Assembly: GCF_026343335.1 (NCBI RefSeq) | Contig: NZ_JAPELX010000001.1 | Span: 7,564,001 to 7,628,000, forward strand | Direction: 5' to 3' | DNA length: 64,000 bases | Source: Streptomyces sp. NBC_00078 | GTDB lineage: Bacteria; Actinomycetota; Actinomycetes; Streptomycetales; Streptomycetaceae | Shown here: positions 1 through 8,974 of the stretch, one piece after another | Layout: the number at the start of each line of letters is the position of its first letter | Numbering within the stretch: the first letter of the stretch is position 1 | Notes under the pieces: generated by a model | Databases searched by the model: none | Told to the model about the DNA's origin: nothing | What the model saw: the letters and a program-made list of their open reading frames with translations, nothing else | Translations under genes and position numbers: made by a program

Positions 1-539
1 CCGTTGTCGGCTCCCCGGCTCAGTTGGTCCTGCCGTACTGGACCGACCCGCACGGCAACCTCTCGCTCGACGTCGGCCAGAAGACCAACAAGGTCTCGTA
101 CGAGGTCGCCGGCCTCACCCCGGCCGACGTCACCGTGACAACGGACCCCGATTCCCTCACCGTTGCGCTGCCGTTCCACGTCCAGGGCGAGAGCGGGGCG
201 AGCCTGAGGCTGACGAGCGTCGCGACCAGCCGTTCGGTCGACCTCCCCGCCACGCTGACCGCCCGCGGGACCGGCCGGGCCGAGCTGAGCGCCGGCCTTC
301 CGCTCGGCGAGCTGGTGGACGGCCAGTGGCGGCTGGAGCTGATCCTGCCCTCGGCCGGGGCCGCCAAGCCGGTTGTCCTGCCTCTGGCGCTGGATGTCTC
401 CGCGCGTGCTGGCGCCGTGGTCACACGGATCGATGCGCCGGCGAAGGCTCCTGGGTGGCGCAGGCTCGTCTCTCGCCTCGTAGAGTCGACGTTCTTGCGC
501 CGGGCGGCGGGCAGGCTCCGTCGGGCTCTGAAGAAGTAA
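1..539 (+). CDS. C-terminal end of a larger protein, possibly cell-surface glycosyltransferase (5' truncated by window)
   Basis: The reading frame is open from the first complete codon at position 3, so the gene begins outside the window and only about the last 178 residues are visible. They form a beta-rich stretch with alternating hydrophobic residues that resembles an accessory beta-sandwich domain, then a strongly basic C-terminal tail ending LRRALKK. The next gene (28 bp on, same strand) is an RmlC-like nucleotide-sugar epimerase, so a role in making or transferring a surface glycan is a context-based inference. I do not recognise the domain itself. A glycosyltransferase of the teichoic-acid or polysaccharide type is the best guess; a secreted carbohydrate-binding protein is an alternative. 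Confidence 0.55.
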   Translation, partial: VVGSPAQLVLPYWTDPHGNLSLDVGQKTNKVSYEVAGLTPADVTVTTDPDSLTVALPFHVQGESGASLRLTSVATSRSVDLPATLTARGTGRAELSAGLPLGELVDGQWRLELILPSAGAAKPVVLPLALDVSARAGAVVTRIDAPAKAPGWRRLVSRLVESTFLRRAAGRLRRALKK

Positions 540-566
540 CCCAACCAAGCGATCAAGGATCAACAC

Positions 567-1163
567 GTGCGACCACTTGGCATTGAGGGCGCTTGGGTGC
601 TGGAGCCCAAGGTCTTCCCCGACGACCGCGGCAGCTTCCACGAGTGGTTCCGCGGCCCGGAGTTCCGCGAGGCGACCGGCCACGACCTCAACCTGGCGCA
701 GGCCAACTGCTCCGTTTCGAAGAGGGGCACGCTGCGCGGCATCCACTTCGCCGACGTCCCGCCGAGCCAGGCCAAGTACGTCAAGTGTGTGCGCGGTGCG
801 GTCCTCGACGTCATTGTCGACATCCGTGTCGGTTCACCGACGTACAAGCAGTGGGAGGTCGTCAGGCTCGACGACCAGACCCACCACGCCGTCTACCTGT
901 CCGAGGGCCTCGGCCACGCCTTCGTCGCCCTGACGGACGACGCGACGGTGGTCTACCTCTGCTCCGAGGGCTATGCCCCCGAGCGCGAGCACGGCATCCA
1001 CCCACTGGACCCGGATCTCGCCATCGAGTGGCCGGCCGGCATCGAGCCGCTGCTGTCCCCGAAGGACGAGCAGGCGCCGACGCTCGCCGACGCGGAGGCA
1101 CAGGGTCTGCTGCCGGCGTACGAGGACTGCGTCGCCTACCGCAGGACTCTGCGCGACGACTGA
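567..1163 (+). CDS. rmlC: dTDP-4-dehydrorhamnose 3,5-epimerase family protein
   Basis: This is a 198-residue RmlC-type cupin, the usual family length. RmlC enzymes epimerise C3 and C5 of dTDP-4-keto-6-deoxyglucose during dTDP-L-rhamnose synthesis in the cytoplasm. Visible family features are FPDDRGSFHEWF near residues 17-28, the RGIHF motif with the catalytic-base histidine at about residue 60, a lysine at 70, and the SEGLGHAFVAL strand. GTG at 567 is the chosen start because it gives the typical N-terminus (MRPLGIEGAWVLEPKVF). The gene follows a probable surface-glycan gene and ends before a strong hairpin at 1183-1212, so it probably closes that transcript. No rmlA, B or D is visible, so another 3,5-epimerase specificity within the family is possible. 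Confidence 0.85.
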   Translation: MRPLGIEGAWVLEPKVFPDDRGSFHEWFRGPEFREATGHDLNLAQANCSVSKRGTLRGIHFADVPPSQAKYVKCVRGAVLDVIVDIRVGSPTYKQWEVVRLDDQTHHAVYLSEGLGHAFVALTDDATVVYLCSEGYAPEREHGIHPLDPDLAIEWPAGIEPLLSPKDEQAPTLADAEAQGLLPAYEDCVAYRRTLRDD

Positions 1164-1182
1164 CAGCCGGGCAGGTCTTTAG

Positions 1183-1212
1183 GGGCCCTTTCGTGGAAGC
1201 ACGGAAGGGCCC
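1183..1212 (+). terminator. Rho-independent-type hairpin after rmlC-like gene
   Basis: GGGCCCTTTCGTG pairs with CACGGAAGGGCCC across a 4-nt loop, giving a 13-bp stem with one G-T wobble. It sits 20 bp after the epimerase stop codon. No clear U-tract follows, which is common in Streptomyces. Confidence 0.65.
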
Positions 1213-1323
1213 GGGGCCCGGGTCTTTATCCCTTTAGCGCCCTTTGGGGAACGCGGAGGGGTTCACAGCCCTCCTCCTGGGTGACAGAAACACCACGGGC
1301 AAGGAAACCGGGGACTGAGTGGC

Positions 1324-2586
1324 ATGGGTTTGACCAGCGAGACGACCGTGTACGTGATGGCGGCCCTGGCCGCTGTCGGTGTGGCGCTGTTGGTCTGGCT
1401 GTGGCCGCGGCTTGCCAGGCAGGGTCTGTGGCAGGTACTCGGACGGCTGGTGGCCGTCGGAGTGACCCAGGTGACGATCATCGCGGCCTTCGGATGCTGG
1501 CTGAACTCGTCGTACCAGTTCTTCGGATCGTGGAGCGAGCTCTTCGGCAACGTCGACACCGCGCCCGTCGGTGTGACGCAGGCGTCCGCCCACGAGGGCG
1601 ACGGGACGGTGACCGGCGCCTCCGTCAAGGGGGCGTTGGTGCAGCCTGGCGGCGATGAGCAGCTGAGCCGGGTCAGCGGACTGCCCACCGGCCCCGCAGC
1701 GGTGAACGGGCGGGTCGAGTCCGTGAAGGTCATCGGCCGCCGCACGGGCGTCGTCGACCCGGCCTTCGTCTACCTGCCGCCGCAGTACTTCCAGAAGGCG
1801 TACCAGAGGCAGCGTTTCCCGGTGATCGTCGCGCTCAGCGGCTACCCCGGCAGCATCTTCAACCTCGCGCAGCACCTGCGGGTGTCACAGACCGCCGGGG
1901 AGCTGCAGAAGAGCGGCCAGATGCAGCCGACCATCATGGTGATGATCCGGCCGACGATCGCCCCGCCGCGCGACACCGAGTGCGTGGACGTCCCGGGTGG
2001 GCCGCAGACCGAGACCTTCCTGGCCAAGGACCTCCCGGACGCCCTGAAGTCCACCTACCGGGTGGGCCACGACGCCAACTCCTGGGGCGTCATGGGCTAC
2101 TCCTCCGGCGCCACCTGCGCCCTGCAACTGACGATGCGCAATCCGCACGTGTACACAACGGCCGGCGCCCTTTCGCCCGACTACAGGATCAAGGACGACG
2201 CCACGACCGGCAACCTCTTCGGCAGCGGGCTGGGCCGGGTCAACAGGGTCAACGGGCACGACCTGATGTGGCGGCTCAAGCACCTTCCGGTTCCCCAGGT
2301 CTCCGTCCTCGTAGCCGACAGCAAGCACGGCGAGAAGGGGTACCCGCAGACGGTGGCCTTCATCAAGGCCGTCAAAGCACCCATGCGCGTCGCGTCGATC
2401 CTGCCCGAGCAAGGAAGTCACAACTTCCCGACCTGGGTACGGGAGATGCCGGCCACCTTGAAGTGGATGAACCAGCAGCTGACCTTCCCTCAGGACGTCG
2501 TGCCCCGGCACCACCACAAGCCGGGCCACACCACGGTCCGGGCCTCGGGCGCCGAACCCTCCGAGTCCGCCACCAAGCGCAGGTGA
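1324..2586 (+). CDS. Membrane-anchored esterase (alpha/beta-hydrolase, PF00756-like)
   Basis: The 420-residue protein starts with two hydrophobic helices (about residues 8-27 and 36-55), so the catalytic part should face outside. The rest reads as an esterase-D/mycolyltransferase-type alpha/beta-hydrolase: an FPVIVALSGYPG strand-turn, the nucleophile elbow GYSSG with Ser260, an acidic residue region near LVADSKHGEKGY, and a histidine in EQGSHNFPTW near the C-terminus that can complete the triad. The substrate is unknown; family members act on acyl esters of sugars or lipids. The ATG at 1324 has only a weak GGGGA upstream. The gene is separated from rmlC by a terminator, so it is probably transcribed separately. 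Confidence 0.75.
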   Translation: MGLTSETTVYVMAALAAVGVALLVWLWPRLARQGLWQVLGRLVAVGVTQVTIIAAFGCWLNSSYQFFGSWSELFGNVDTAPVGVTQASAHEGDGTVTGASVKGALVQPGGDEQLSRVSGLPTGPAAVNGRVESVKVIGRRTGVVDPAFVYLPPQYFQKAYQRQRFPVIVALSGYPGSIFNLAQHLRVSQTAGELQKSGQMQPTIMVMIRPTIAPPRDTECVDVPGGPQTETFLAKDLPDALKSTYRVGHDANSWGVMGYSSGATCALQLTMRNPHVYTTAGALSPDYRIKDDATTGNLFGSGLGRVNRVNGHDLMWRLKHLPVPQVSVLVADSKHGEKGYPQTVAFIKAVKAPMRVASILPEQGSHNFPTWVREMPATLKWMNQQLTFPQDVVPRHHHKPGHTTVRASGAEPSESATKRR

Positions 2587-3273
2587 CCTGAGACCGCCAC
2601 AGCTGCGGCACGTCGCGATATCCCCACCTCGTGTGGCTGGTCAGTGTCGTGAGGCTGGTCAGTGTCCTGACCCATGCGGTGTGACCCGTCAGGGCACCGT
2701 GGGGACGCGGGACGCAGCCTGGCGACGGCCCGGTTGGCGGCCGTCTGCTGCCACAACCGGCAAGCGAGCCCGGCAGCAGCAGGTGGGGGTTGTCGGGCAG
2801 AGACGCAGAGACGTCGTGATCATTACCGCGCTCGCGCTGCTGTCGTTCATGCCGCGAGGGCAATGTCAGGCCAGGTCCAGCGACGAGGCCACCGCGGCCT
2901 TCCAGCCGCAGGATGCGGGCGGCGGGACGGCCCGGCACGAAGGACAGCAGGCACACCAGGGCGGCCTCGGCGAGGGCGGCGGCGAACAGCAGGGGGCGCG
3001 GCCTGGCGAGGAATGAGCCGAGGGCGCCGCCCGCCCGGCAACTGGAATACCCCCACGGTGCGCCGTCTTGGAGGGCGGCTCGGCCGTCGAACCGGACTGT
3101 CCTGAGACTCGCGCGGCCGCCATCCGCGCCGTAGTCGACCCCGGCGGAGCGCGCCGCAGGATGCGGTGCGCTCCGCCGACACGATCCTCCACACGGACAT
3201 CCCACCGAGCGACGGCAGCAAGACCGCGATCTACAGCTGGAGTATCAGGACACGGTGGTCCGGTCGGTGGTGC
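2587..3273. other. Non-coding stretch with an 18-bp tandem repeat
   Basis: No reading frame here looks like a real gene. At 2635-2652 and 2653-2670 the unit GGCTGGTCAGTGTC(G/C)TGA is repeated head to tail with one change. On the minus strand around 2860-3020 there is a short hydrophobic reading frame (LLFAAALAEAALVCLLSFV) that might be the wreck of a membrane protein, but it has no convincing start or homology. No immunity-like gene for the adjacent deaminase toxin was found here. Confidence 0.5.
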
Positions 3274-4356
3274 TCATTCCCACCAATCCTTGATGGCCTG
3301 GACGTTGGCAGGCGGGTAATCCGAAATGTAGTAGATGGGGATGTCGTAGCCGCGAGCCTTTCCGTTGGCTACGTTTTTGATGGCGGTTTCGCATGCACCG
3401 CACGGCTTGCGGTCGGTGAATATGGCTATGGGGCGATAGTTCGCCTTCACATTCTCCAGATGTGCGAGGAGCGCCTCTTCGGAATGGTGTGCTCTGAACC
3501 CGGCGTTGAAGGAGTTCAGGGTTGTCACGGTGTTGGTGTCGTTGTCCAGGTACTGGATCACCGCGAAGTTGGTGTTCTGCCAGTCGGCCACCGCTTTCCG
3601 TGTGGCTTGGTGCGCGCGTACATCGTTGTCGATGAAGGCGGTACCTGTGGGATGCGCGCCCAACTGCCGCGGACTCAGCGATGCGAAGGAGCCCGGCTCC
3701 GGCATCCGCTGCACCGACGCGTCGTGCGTGGCGTGCGTGGCGTGCGTGGTGGTGCGCTCGGAGCGGGAGGCCACTGTGGGGGCGGATGGGGTGGGTTTGG
3801 ACATCACGCGCGTCGCATTGGCCTCGGCGGCCCGTTCGAACCGGTCGCCGGGATCACTGACACGCAGCCCGGCGCCCTGGTCGGTGCCCTGCACCGGTCC
3901 CCGGCGCTGCTGCAGGACGTGCGTCAGTTCGTGGGCCAGGGTGTGCCGGTCGGCTCCGCCCGCTCCGATCACCACATGGTGTCCGGATGTGTAGGCGCGT
4001 GCGCCGATCTCCGTGGCGGACCGCTGGGCGGTGGAGTCGTCGTGCACCCGTACACCGGAGAAGTCCGCCCCGAGGCGTCCCTCCATCTCGGCGCGCACCG
4101 GCTCATCCAGCGGCCGGCCGGGCGACCGCAGGACGTCGTGGACGGACGACCGCTGCACCTGCGGCGACGACACGTGGCCGCAGGCCTCATCGTGCTCATG
4201 CCGCTGACGTGCCACCATGCGAGCCACCGCCGCATTGCCGACAGTACGTTGCAGGTCGATCATCCGTGCAGGTTTGGCTTGTTCGGGGACGCCTGCCCGC
4301 GCCGGCGATGGGTGGATCTCCCGTTGCTCGTTCTGCCGTTCGGCCCTGTTGCGCAT
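3274..4356 (-). CDS. eCIS-core (DUF4157) protein with C-terminal deaminase-like toxin domain
   Basis: This is a 360-residue protein starting at ATG 4356, chosen because GGAGG lies 5 nt upstream; longer starts are unlikely. Residues about 65-150 are a DUF4157/eCIS-core domain: LDEPVRAEME, the SGVRVHDD segment, and the zincin-like HELTH motif at 142-146. A low-complexity, His/Thr-rich linker follows (about 185-220). The last 130 residues carry the signature of the deaminase superfamily: HSE at 291-293 (zinc ligand and catalytic Glu) and PCGAC at 318-322 (two Cys ligands). Deaminase domains at this position are typical toxin cargo of polymorphic toxin and extracellular contractile injection systems. 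No CIS structural genes are in the window. The nucleobase target cannot be read from sequence. Confidence 0.8.
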   Translation of the reverse strand: MRNRAERQNEQREIHPSPARAGVPEQAKPARMIDLQRTVGNAAVARMVARQRHEHDEACGHVSSPQVQRSSVHDVLRSPGRPLDEPVRAEMEGRLGADFSGVRVHDDSTAQRSATEIGARAYTSGHHVVIGAGGADRHTLAHELTHVLQQRRGPVQGTDQGAGLRVSDPGDRFERAAEANATRVMSKPTPSAPTVASRSERTTTHATHATHDASVQRMPEPGSFASLSPRQLGAHPTGTAFIDNDVRAHQATRKAVADWQNTNFAVIQYLDNDTNTVTTLNSFNAGFRAHHSEEALLAHLENVKANYRPIAIFTDRKPCGACETAIKNVANGKARGYDIPIYYISDYPPANVQAIKDWWE

Positions 4357-4500
4357 GCGTACCTCCGCTGGCCCCGATAAGTAGACCTGTGATGCGGTCA
4401 TCCCGATCACAGCCAATGTCAGTGGCGTTCCAGTTCTCCGGTCCGGTGGGGTGCTCCTCCGTCCCAACCTGCCATCTATCGGTCCGAGTCTAGATCAACT

Positions 4501-4841
4501 GCCTTACGCCGCAGGTGACTTCGGTCGGCGAACGCAAGAAGCGCGGCCGGAATGTCCAGTTCATCGACGATCCCAACGGGGTCGCGCCGGCTCCCGCTGA
4601 GCTGCGCAGCGCTTTGGAGTCGGCCTGGCCCGTATCGGCGGGCAGTTCGCCCTGCTGGTCCAGCGCAGTGATCAGGCGGACAAGGCGCCCGCCGCCGATA
4701 GGGCAGGCGTCCCACGCGGCAGGTCCGAGCAGCGGGACGAGGACGGCGTCGCCGTATTGCTCGATCACCACCCGCCCGCAGCCCTGACCCACAGCGTCAA
4801 CCAGGCGACCGCGTCTGTCCGATGTCTGTGAGCCGCATCCG
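4501..4841. other. Degenerate region between toxin and integrase remnant
   Basis: No intact gene was recognised. It lies directly upstream of a tyrosine-integrase C-terminal fragment and probably holds scrambled remains of the same integrated element, but no recognisable integrase segment could be read in any frame. Confidence 0.35.
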
Positions 4842-5093
4842 GTGCCCGCACTGACCGCGGACGGCTTCCACGTGCTGCGGCACACCCAAGCCTCGATCAT
4901 GCTGGAGGCGGGGGAGTCCGTGGTGGCGCCGGCGCGGTGGCTCGGGCACTCGTCCCCGGCTGTCACGCTGGGTTACTATGCTCACTTCATGCCGGAGGCC
5001 GGAAGTAAGGGCCGCACCGCCATCGACGGACTGCTGGGGAGGCAGAGTGATGAGCATGCCGGCGGAAGCTCCCCAGATTCTCCCCAGGGCTGA
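4842..5093 (+). pseudogene. Tyrosine recombinase (integrase) C-terminal remnant
   Basis: About 83 residues match the catalytic end of phage/ICE tyrosine recombinases: GFHVLRHTQAS (the HxxR box), WLGHSSPAVTLGYYAH (box with His/Arg neighbourhood and the Tyr nucleophile), and a typical tail with MPEAGSKGRTAIDGLLG. The N-terminal arm-binding and core-binding domains and the first catalytic Arg are absent, and no matching frame exists upstream, so it cannot be active. It marks a former integrated element next to the eCIS-type toxin gene. Confidence 0.8.
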
Positions 5094-5172
5094 TCGAGGA
5101 GATTTTCCCGGATTGCATCGCGTTGGAGCTCGTCGTGGAATCTAAGGAAAACAAGATGCCGGGCCTTAAAAG

Positions 5173-6087
5173 ATGCTGAGAGAGGTCACTGCGACCCGCT
5201 ACATCGAGCCCCTGCGCTCCGGCGGCTCCGTCCCCGGCGTCGTCGAGACCGACGACCTGGGCACCTACGTCGTGAAGTTCACCGGCTCCGCCCAGGGCCG
5301 CAAGGCACTGGTCGCCGAGGTGGTCGTCGGCGAACTGGCCCGCGCCCTCGGACTGCGCTTCCCCGAGCTGGTCCTCGTCCACTTCGACCCGGCGATCGCC
5401 GACGGCGAGCCCCACCAGGAGGTGCGGGAACTCCACAGCGCCAGCGCGGGCGTCAACCTCGGTATGGACTTCCTGCCGGGCGCGGTGGACTTCACCCCGG
5501 AACTGGCGAAGAGTTTCCCGGTCGATGCGCTTGAGGCGGGCCGGATCGTCTGGCTCGACGCGCTGACGGTGAACGTGGACCGCACCGTCCACAGCTCGAA
5601 CCTCATGGTCTGGCCCACACTCGGCACCGTGCCGCCCCGCCTGTGGCTGATCGACCACGGGGCCGCGCTCGTCTTCCACCACCGCTGGGACGGCGCGGAT
5701 CCCGCCAAGCGTTACGACTTCCGGCATCACGCCCTCGGCCACTACGCCCCCGACATGAGAGCGGCGGACGCCGAACTGGCGCGGAAGGTGACGCGGGAGC
5801 TGCTGCGGGACATCGCGGCGGAGGTGCCCGACGCCTGGCTGGCAGGCGAGGAGGGCTTCGCGACCCCGGACGACGTCCGTTCCGCGTACGTGGACTACCT
5901 CCATGCGCGCGTGGAGGCCTCCGCGGCCTGGCTTCCCACCGACTTCCCCACCCGGGAGGAAGTCGCCGCCGAGGAGGCCCTGCGCGCGGCGAAAACGCAA
6001 CAGGGCCGCCCGAATTGGCTGAAGCAGGTCCCCGACCTGCACGGTGAACCGGCGGCGGAACAGGATTGGTCGGTGCACCTCGGATGA
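5173..6087 (+). CDS. HipA-like kinase-fold protein
   Basis: This is a 304-residue HipA-family protein without the N-terminal HipA-1 domain. The kinase-like core is visible: TYVVKFTGS (ATP-binding Lys region, residues about 31-39), DALTVNVDRTVHSSNLMV (catalytic loop with Asp and Asn near 135-152), and LWLIDHGAALVF (DHG in place of DFG, about 165). HipA proteins phosphorylate substrates such as tRNA synthetases, but this short actinobacterial group is uncharacterised and no HipB-like antitoxin is next to it, so toxicity is not implied. Its stop overlaps the start of the downstream SelW-like gene (ATGA at 6084-6087), so the two are translationally coupled. Confidence 0.75.
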   Translation: MLREVTATRYIEPLRSGGSVPGVVETDDLGTYVVKFTGSAQGRKALVAEVVVGELARALGLRFPELVLVHFDPAIADGEPHQEVRELHSASAGVNLGMDFLPGAVDFTPELAKSFPVDALEAGRIVWLDALTVNVDRTVHSSNLMVWPTLGTVPPRLWLIDHGAALVFHHRWDGADPAKRYDFRHHALGHYAPDMRAADAELARKVTRELLRDIAAEVPDAWLAGEEGFATPDDVRSAYVDYLHARVEASAAWLPTDFPTREEVAAEEALRAAKTQQGRPNWLKQVPDLHGEPAAEQDWSVHLG

Positions 6088-6362
6088 GCCCCGTCGTACA
6101 GATCGAGTACTGCACCCAGTGCCGCTGGCTGCCCCGCGCGGCGTGGCTGGCGCAGGAGCTGCTCACCACCTTCGAGGCGGAGCTGACCGAGCTGTCGCTC
6201 AAGCCCGGCACCGGTGGCGTCTTCGTCGTCCGGGTCGACGACGAGGTGGTCTGGGACCGCCGTGAACAGGGCTTCCCCGAGCCGACGGCCGTGAAGCGGG
6301 CCGTACGCGACCGAGTGGCCCCGGGAAAGCCCCTGGGCCACTCGGACAAACCTGTTTCCTGA
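6084..6362 (+). CDS. SelT/SelW/SelH family thioredoxin-fold protein
   Basis: A 92-residue protein (MSPVVQIEYCTQCRWLP...) with the CxxC redox motif (C10-T-Q-C13) directly after the first beta-strand, as in Rdx/SelW proteins, where a selenocysteine is replaced by Cys. The conserved FP(E)P-K segment (FPEPTAVKRAVRDR) is present. A start at 6084 is preferred over 6066 because it gives the ATGA overlap with the HipA-like gene and the family's normal N-terminus. It is expected to be a cytoplasmic thiol redox protein; its partner is unknown. Its 3' end contains a 10-bp hairpin stem (6312-6344) that could terminate transcription ahead of the convergent malate synthase gene. Confidence 0.8.
   Translation: MSPVVQIEYCTQCRWLPRAAWLAQELLTTFEAELTELSLKPGTGGVFVVRVDDEVVWDRREQGFPEPTAVKRAVRDRVAPGKPLGHSDKPVS
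6312..6344. terminator. Hairpin between convergent selW-like gene and aceB
   Basis: CGAGTGGCCC pairs perfectly with GGGCCACTCG around a 13-nt loop that can form a further short C/G stem. It lies inside the last codons of the SelW-like gene and can act in both directions for the convergent pair. Confidence 0.45.
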
Positions 6363-6366
6363 AGGG

Positions 6367-8001
6367 TCAGCCCCTGAGCTGCTCGTACGCGGGCAGCGTC
6401 AGGAAGTCCGCGTAGTCGTCGTCGAGGGAGACCGTCAGCAGCAGGTCGTGGGCCTGCTGCCAGTGGCCGGCCGCGAAGGCCTCCTCGCCGATTTCCTTGC
6501 GGATGGTGTCGAGTTCCCCGGCGGCGATCTCGCGGGCCAGCTCCGGGGTGGCCTTCACCGGGTTTCCCGCGTGCTCGAACTCGACGCCCGCGTTGATCCA
6601 CTGCCAGATCTGCGAGCGGGAGATCTCGGCGGTGGCCGCATCCTCCATGAGGTTGAAGATGGCGACCGCGCCCAGGCCGCGCAGCCAGGCCTCGATGTAA
6701 CGGATGCCCACCTGGACGGCGTTGACCAGGCCGTTGTACGTCGGCTTGGCCTCCAGGGAGTCGATCGCGATCAGGTCGGCGGCCTCGACGTGGACGTCCT
6801 CGCGCAGGCGGTCCTTCTGGTTCGGCCGGTCACCGAGGACCTTGTCGAAGGACTCCATGGCGATCGGGACCAGGTCGGGGTGGGCGACCCAGGAGCCGTC
6901 GAAACCGTCGCCGGCCTCGCGGTCCTTGTCGGCGCGGACCTTCTCGAAGGCCACCTTGTTGACGTCGGCGTCCCGGCGTGAGGGGATGAACGCCGCCATG
7001 CCGCCGATCGCGTGCGCGCCGCGCTTGTGGCAGGTGCGGACAAGGAGTTCGGTGTACGCCCGCATGAACGGGGCCGTCATCGTGACCAGGTTGCGGTCCG
7101 GCAGAACGAACTTGGGGCCGCCGTCACGGAAGTTCTTCACGATGGAGAACAGGTAGTCCCAGCGGCCCGCGTTCAACCCCGAGGCGTGGTCGCGGAGTTC
7201 GTAGAGGATCTCCTCCATCTCGTAAGCGGCCGTGATCGTCTCGATCAGGACGGTCGCGCGGATGGTGCCCTGCGGGATGCCGACGTACTCCTGGGCGAAG
7301 ACGAACACGTCGTTCCACAGGCGCGCTTCGAGGTGCGACTCCGTCTTCGGCAGGTAGAAGTACGGGCCCTTGCCCAGGTCGAGCAGACGCTGGGCGTTGT
7401 GGAAGAAGTAGAGGCCGAAGTCGACGAGGGCGCCCGGGACCTGGGTGCCGTTCGCGTCGACCAGATGGCGCTCGCCGAGGTGCCAGCCGCGCGGGCGCAT
7501 GACGACGGTGGCGAGTTCGGCGTCGGGGCGCAGGGCGTACGACTTGCCGGACCTCTCGTCCGTGAAGTCGATGTTCCGGGTGTAGGCGTCGGCCAGGTTG
7601 ACCTGTCCGAGGACGACGTTCTCCCAGGTCGGCGCCGAGGCGTCCTCGAAGTCCGCGAGCCACACCTTGGCGCCCGAGTTGAGGGCGTTGATGGTCATCT
7701 TGCGGTCGGTGGGACCGGTGATCTCGACCCGGCGGTCGTTCAGGGCCGCGGGGGAGGGGGCCACCTTCCAGGACTCGTCGGCGCGAATCGCGGCCGTCTC
7801 GGGGAGGAAGTCGAGCGTGGAGGTGCGGGCGATCTCGGCGCGGCGTTCCGCTCGGCGGGCGAGGAGCGCGTCACGCCGGGGCGTGAACCGCCGGTGCAGC
7901 TCGGCCACGAAGGCGAGGGCCGGCTCGGTGAGGACCTCCTCCTGCCGCGGCAGGGGCTCGGCGTCGACGATGGCCAGCGGGGACGGCGCTGGTGCGGACA
8001 T
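6367..8001 (-). CDS. aceB: Malate synthase A
   Basis: A 544-residue protein, the normal length for malate synthase isoform A, which condenses glyoxylate with acetyl-CoA to malate in the cytoplasm. The family signature [20 protein letters not shown] is present near residues 99-118, with [11 protein letters not shown] and the C-terminal [16 protein letters not shown] region. The ATG at 8001 has AAGGAAG upstream. It sits in a ureide-catabolism neighbourhood, so its glyoxylate probably comes from allantoin breakdown rather than only from isocitrate lyase. A 15-bp TTCCTCATCGTGGAA palindrome about 105 bp upstream matches sites in front of the IclR and allantoinase genes, suggesting AllR-type repression. 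Confidence 0.95.
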   Translation of the reverse strand: MSAPAPSPLAIVDAEPLPRQEEVLTEPALAFVAELHRRFTPRRDALLARRAERRAEIARTSTLDFLPETAAIRADESWKVAPSPAALNDRRVEITGPTDRKMTINALNSGAKVWLADFEDASAPTWENVVLGQVNLADAYTRNIDFTDERSGKSYALRPDAELATVVMRPRGWHLGERHLVDANGTQVPGALVDFGLYFFHNAQRLLDLGKGPYFYLPKTESHLEARLWNDVFVFAQEYVGIPQGTIRATVLIETITAAYEMEEILYELRDHASGLNAGRWDYLFSIVKNFRDGGPKFVLPDRNLVTMTAPFMRAYTELLVRTCHKRGAHAIGGMAAFIPSRRDADVNKVAFEKVRADKDREAGDGFDGSWVAHPDLVPIAMESFDKVLGDRPNQKDRLREDVHVEAADLIAIDSLEAKPTYNGLVNAVQVGIRYIEAWLRGLGAVAIFNLMEDAATAEISRSQIWQWINAGVEFEHAGNPVKATPELAREIAAGELDTIRKEIGEEAFAAGHWQQAHDLLLTVSLDDDYADFLTLPAYEQLRG

Positions 8002-8104
8002 GAGTGGTCACTTCCTTCAGCGGTGGCACGGGGTGCCAGTCGAACCGGGTACGGCGGAAAACGCCCGTCGAGCGGTAGGGCGCTTCTGAACAGTGGATAC
8101 TAGT

Positions 8105-8119
8105 TTCCTCATCGTGGAA
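8105..8119. promoter_or_regulatory. Putative AllR operator upstream of aceB
   Basis: TTCCTCATCGTGGAA shares the TTCY-N7-GGAA layout with three sites in the allR-allB interval. It lies upstream of the malate synthase start, as expected for co-repression by the neighbouring IclR-family regulator. This is inferred from sequence similarity only. Confidence 0.5.
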
Positions 8120-8185
8120 CTTCAATGGTTTGTTGATGTCGAGATTCTCCGGGTCGAGGGAAGGTGGCGCTCGGTGCCACCCCGT

Positions 8186-8785
8186 TCACTCAAGGTGGAG
8201 GAGATCGGCCGCCGTGTCGATGTCGTACGGCTGCGCCACGTCCCCGCACTCGACGAGCGTGATCGCCGGCTCGTGCGCCGTGAGGTAGGCGCGGGCCCCG
8301 CGGTCCCCGGTCGCGGTCTCGGCGATGCCCGCCCAGTGGGCGCGGCCGAAGAGGACGGGATGGCCGCGGACGCCGTCGTAGGCGGCCGATACGAGTGAGG
8401 TCTCGTTCCGGTGTGCGGCCAGCACCCGCGCGACCGCCTCCGGCCCGATCCCCGGCTGGTCGACGAGGAAGACCACGGCGGCCGCGGCCCCCGTCCCGGC
8501 GAGCGAGTCCAGCCCGGCCCGCAACGAGGTCCCCATGCCCTGCTCCCACTCCGGGTTGTCCACGAGCACGCACCCCTCCAGTTCCGCCCGCTCCCGTACG
8601 GCGTCGGCCCGTGCCCCCAGCACCACATGGACGCGGGTGCAGCCGGCCGCGCGCAGCACTCCGACTGCATGCTCGACGAGCGGCCGCCCGCGGTGCTGAA
8701 GCAGCGCCTTGGGCCGCCCGCCGAGCCGCCGTCCGCCCCCCGCGGCGAGGACCAGTCCGGCCACCTGCTGTTCGTCATCCGTCAT
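8186..8785 (-). CDS. MobA/MocA-like molybdenum cofactor nucleotidyltransferase
   Basis: A 199-residue NTP-transferase-3 protein. The N-terminal LVLAAGGGRRLGGRPKALL nucleotide-binding loop (about residues 10-28) and the VFLVDQPG metal-binding aspartate strand are clear. Family members transfer CMP or GMP to molybdopterin; MocA-like enzymes equip xanthine dehydrogenases. Beside allantoin genes this fits supply of cofactor for purine oxidation to urate, upstream of allantoin, though this is an inference from context. A sugar-nucleotide nucleotidyltransferase cannot be excluded, but the size and PKALL motif favour the molybdenum cofactor group. It is oriented towards aceB and separated from it by the aceB regulatory region. 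Confidence 0.75.
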   Translation of the reverse strand: MTDDEQQVAGLVLAAGGGRRLGGRPKALLQHRGRPLVEHAVGVLRAAGCTRVHVVLGARADAVRERAELEGCVLVDNPEWEQGMGTSLRAGLDSLAGTGAAAAVVFLVDQPGIGPEAVARVLAAHRNETSLVSAAYDGVRGHPVLFGRAHWAGIAETATGDRGARAYLTAHEPAITLVECGDVAQPYDIDTAADLLHLE

Positions 8786-8974
8786 GCGTCCTGCTTACCT
8801 GACGCCTGGGCGAGTGCCCGGTTTCCGGGGGGCTGAATTTCGGTCCGCACAGTGGCGCGCGCGGTATCGGGTGGCGTTTACTGACCCGCGTCCCCAGGCG
8901 CCCGACCAACGCCGCAGGGGAGCATGGCGGGATCGCGAAGTGACAGCGCACGAAGACGTGGCTGGGGGAGAGCT

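Noticed and set aside
2855-3020. Minus-strand hydrophobic frame as a membrane protein or as immunity gene for the deaminase toxin
   Set aside because: No start, no family match and composition-driven hydrophobicity; not enough to call.
4490-4966. Minus-strand frame opposite the integrase remnant
   Set aside because: No recognisable domain, and the opposite strand holds clear integrase motifs over part of it.
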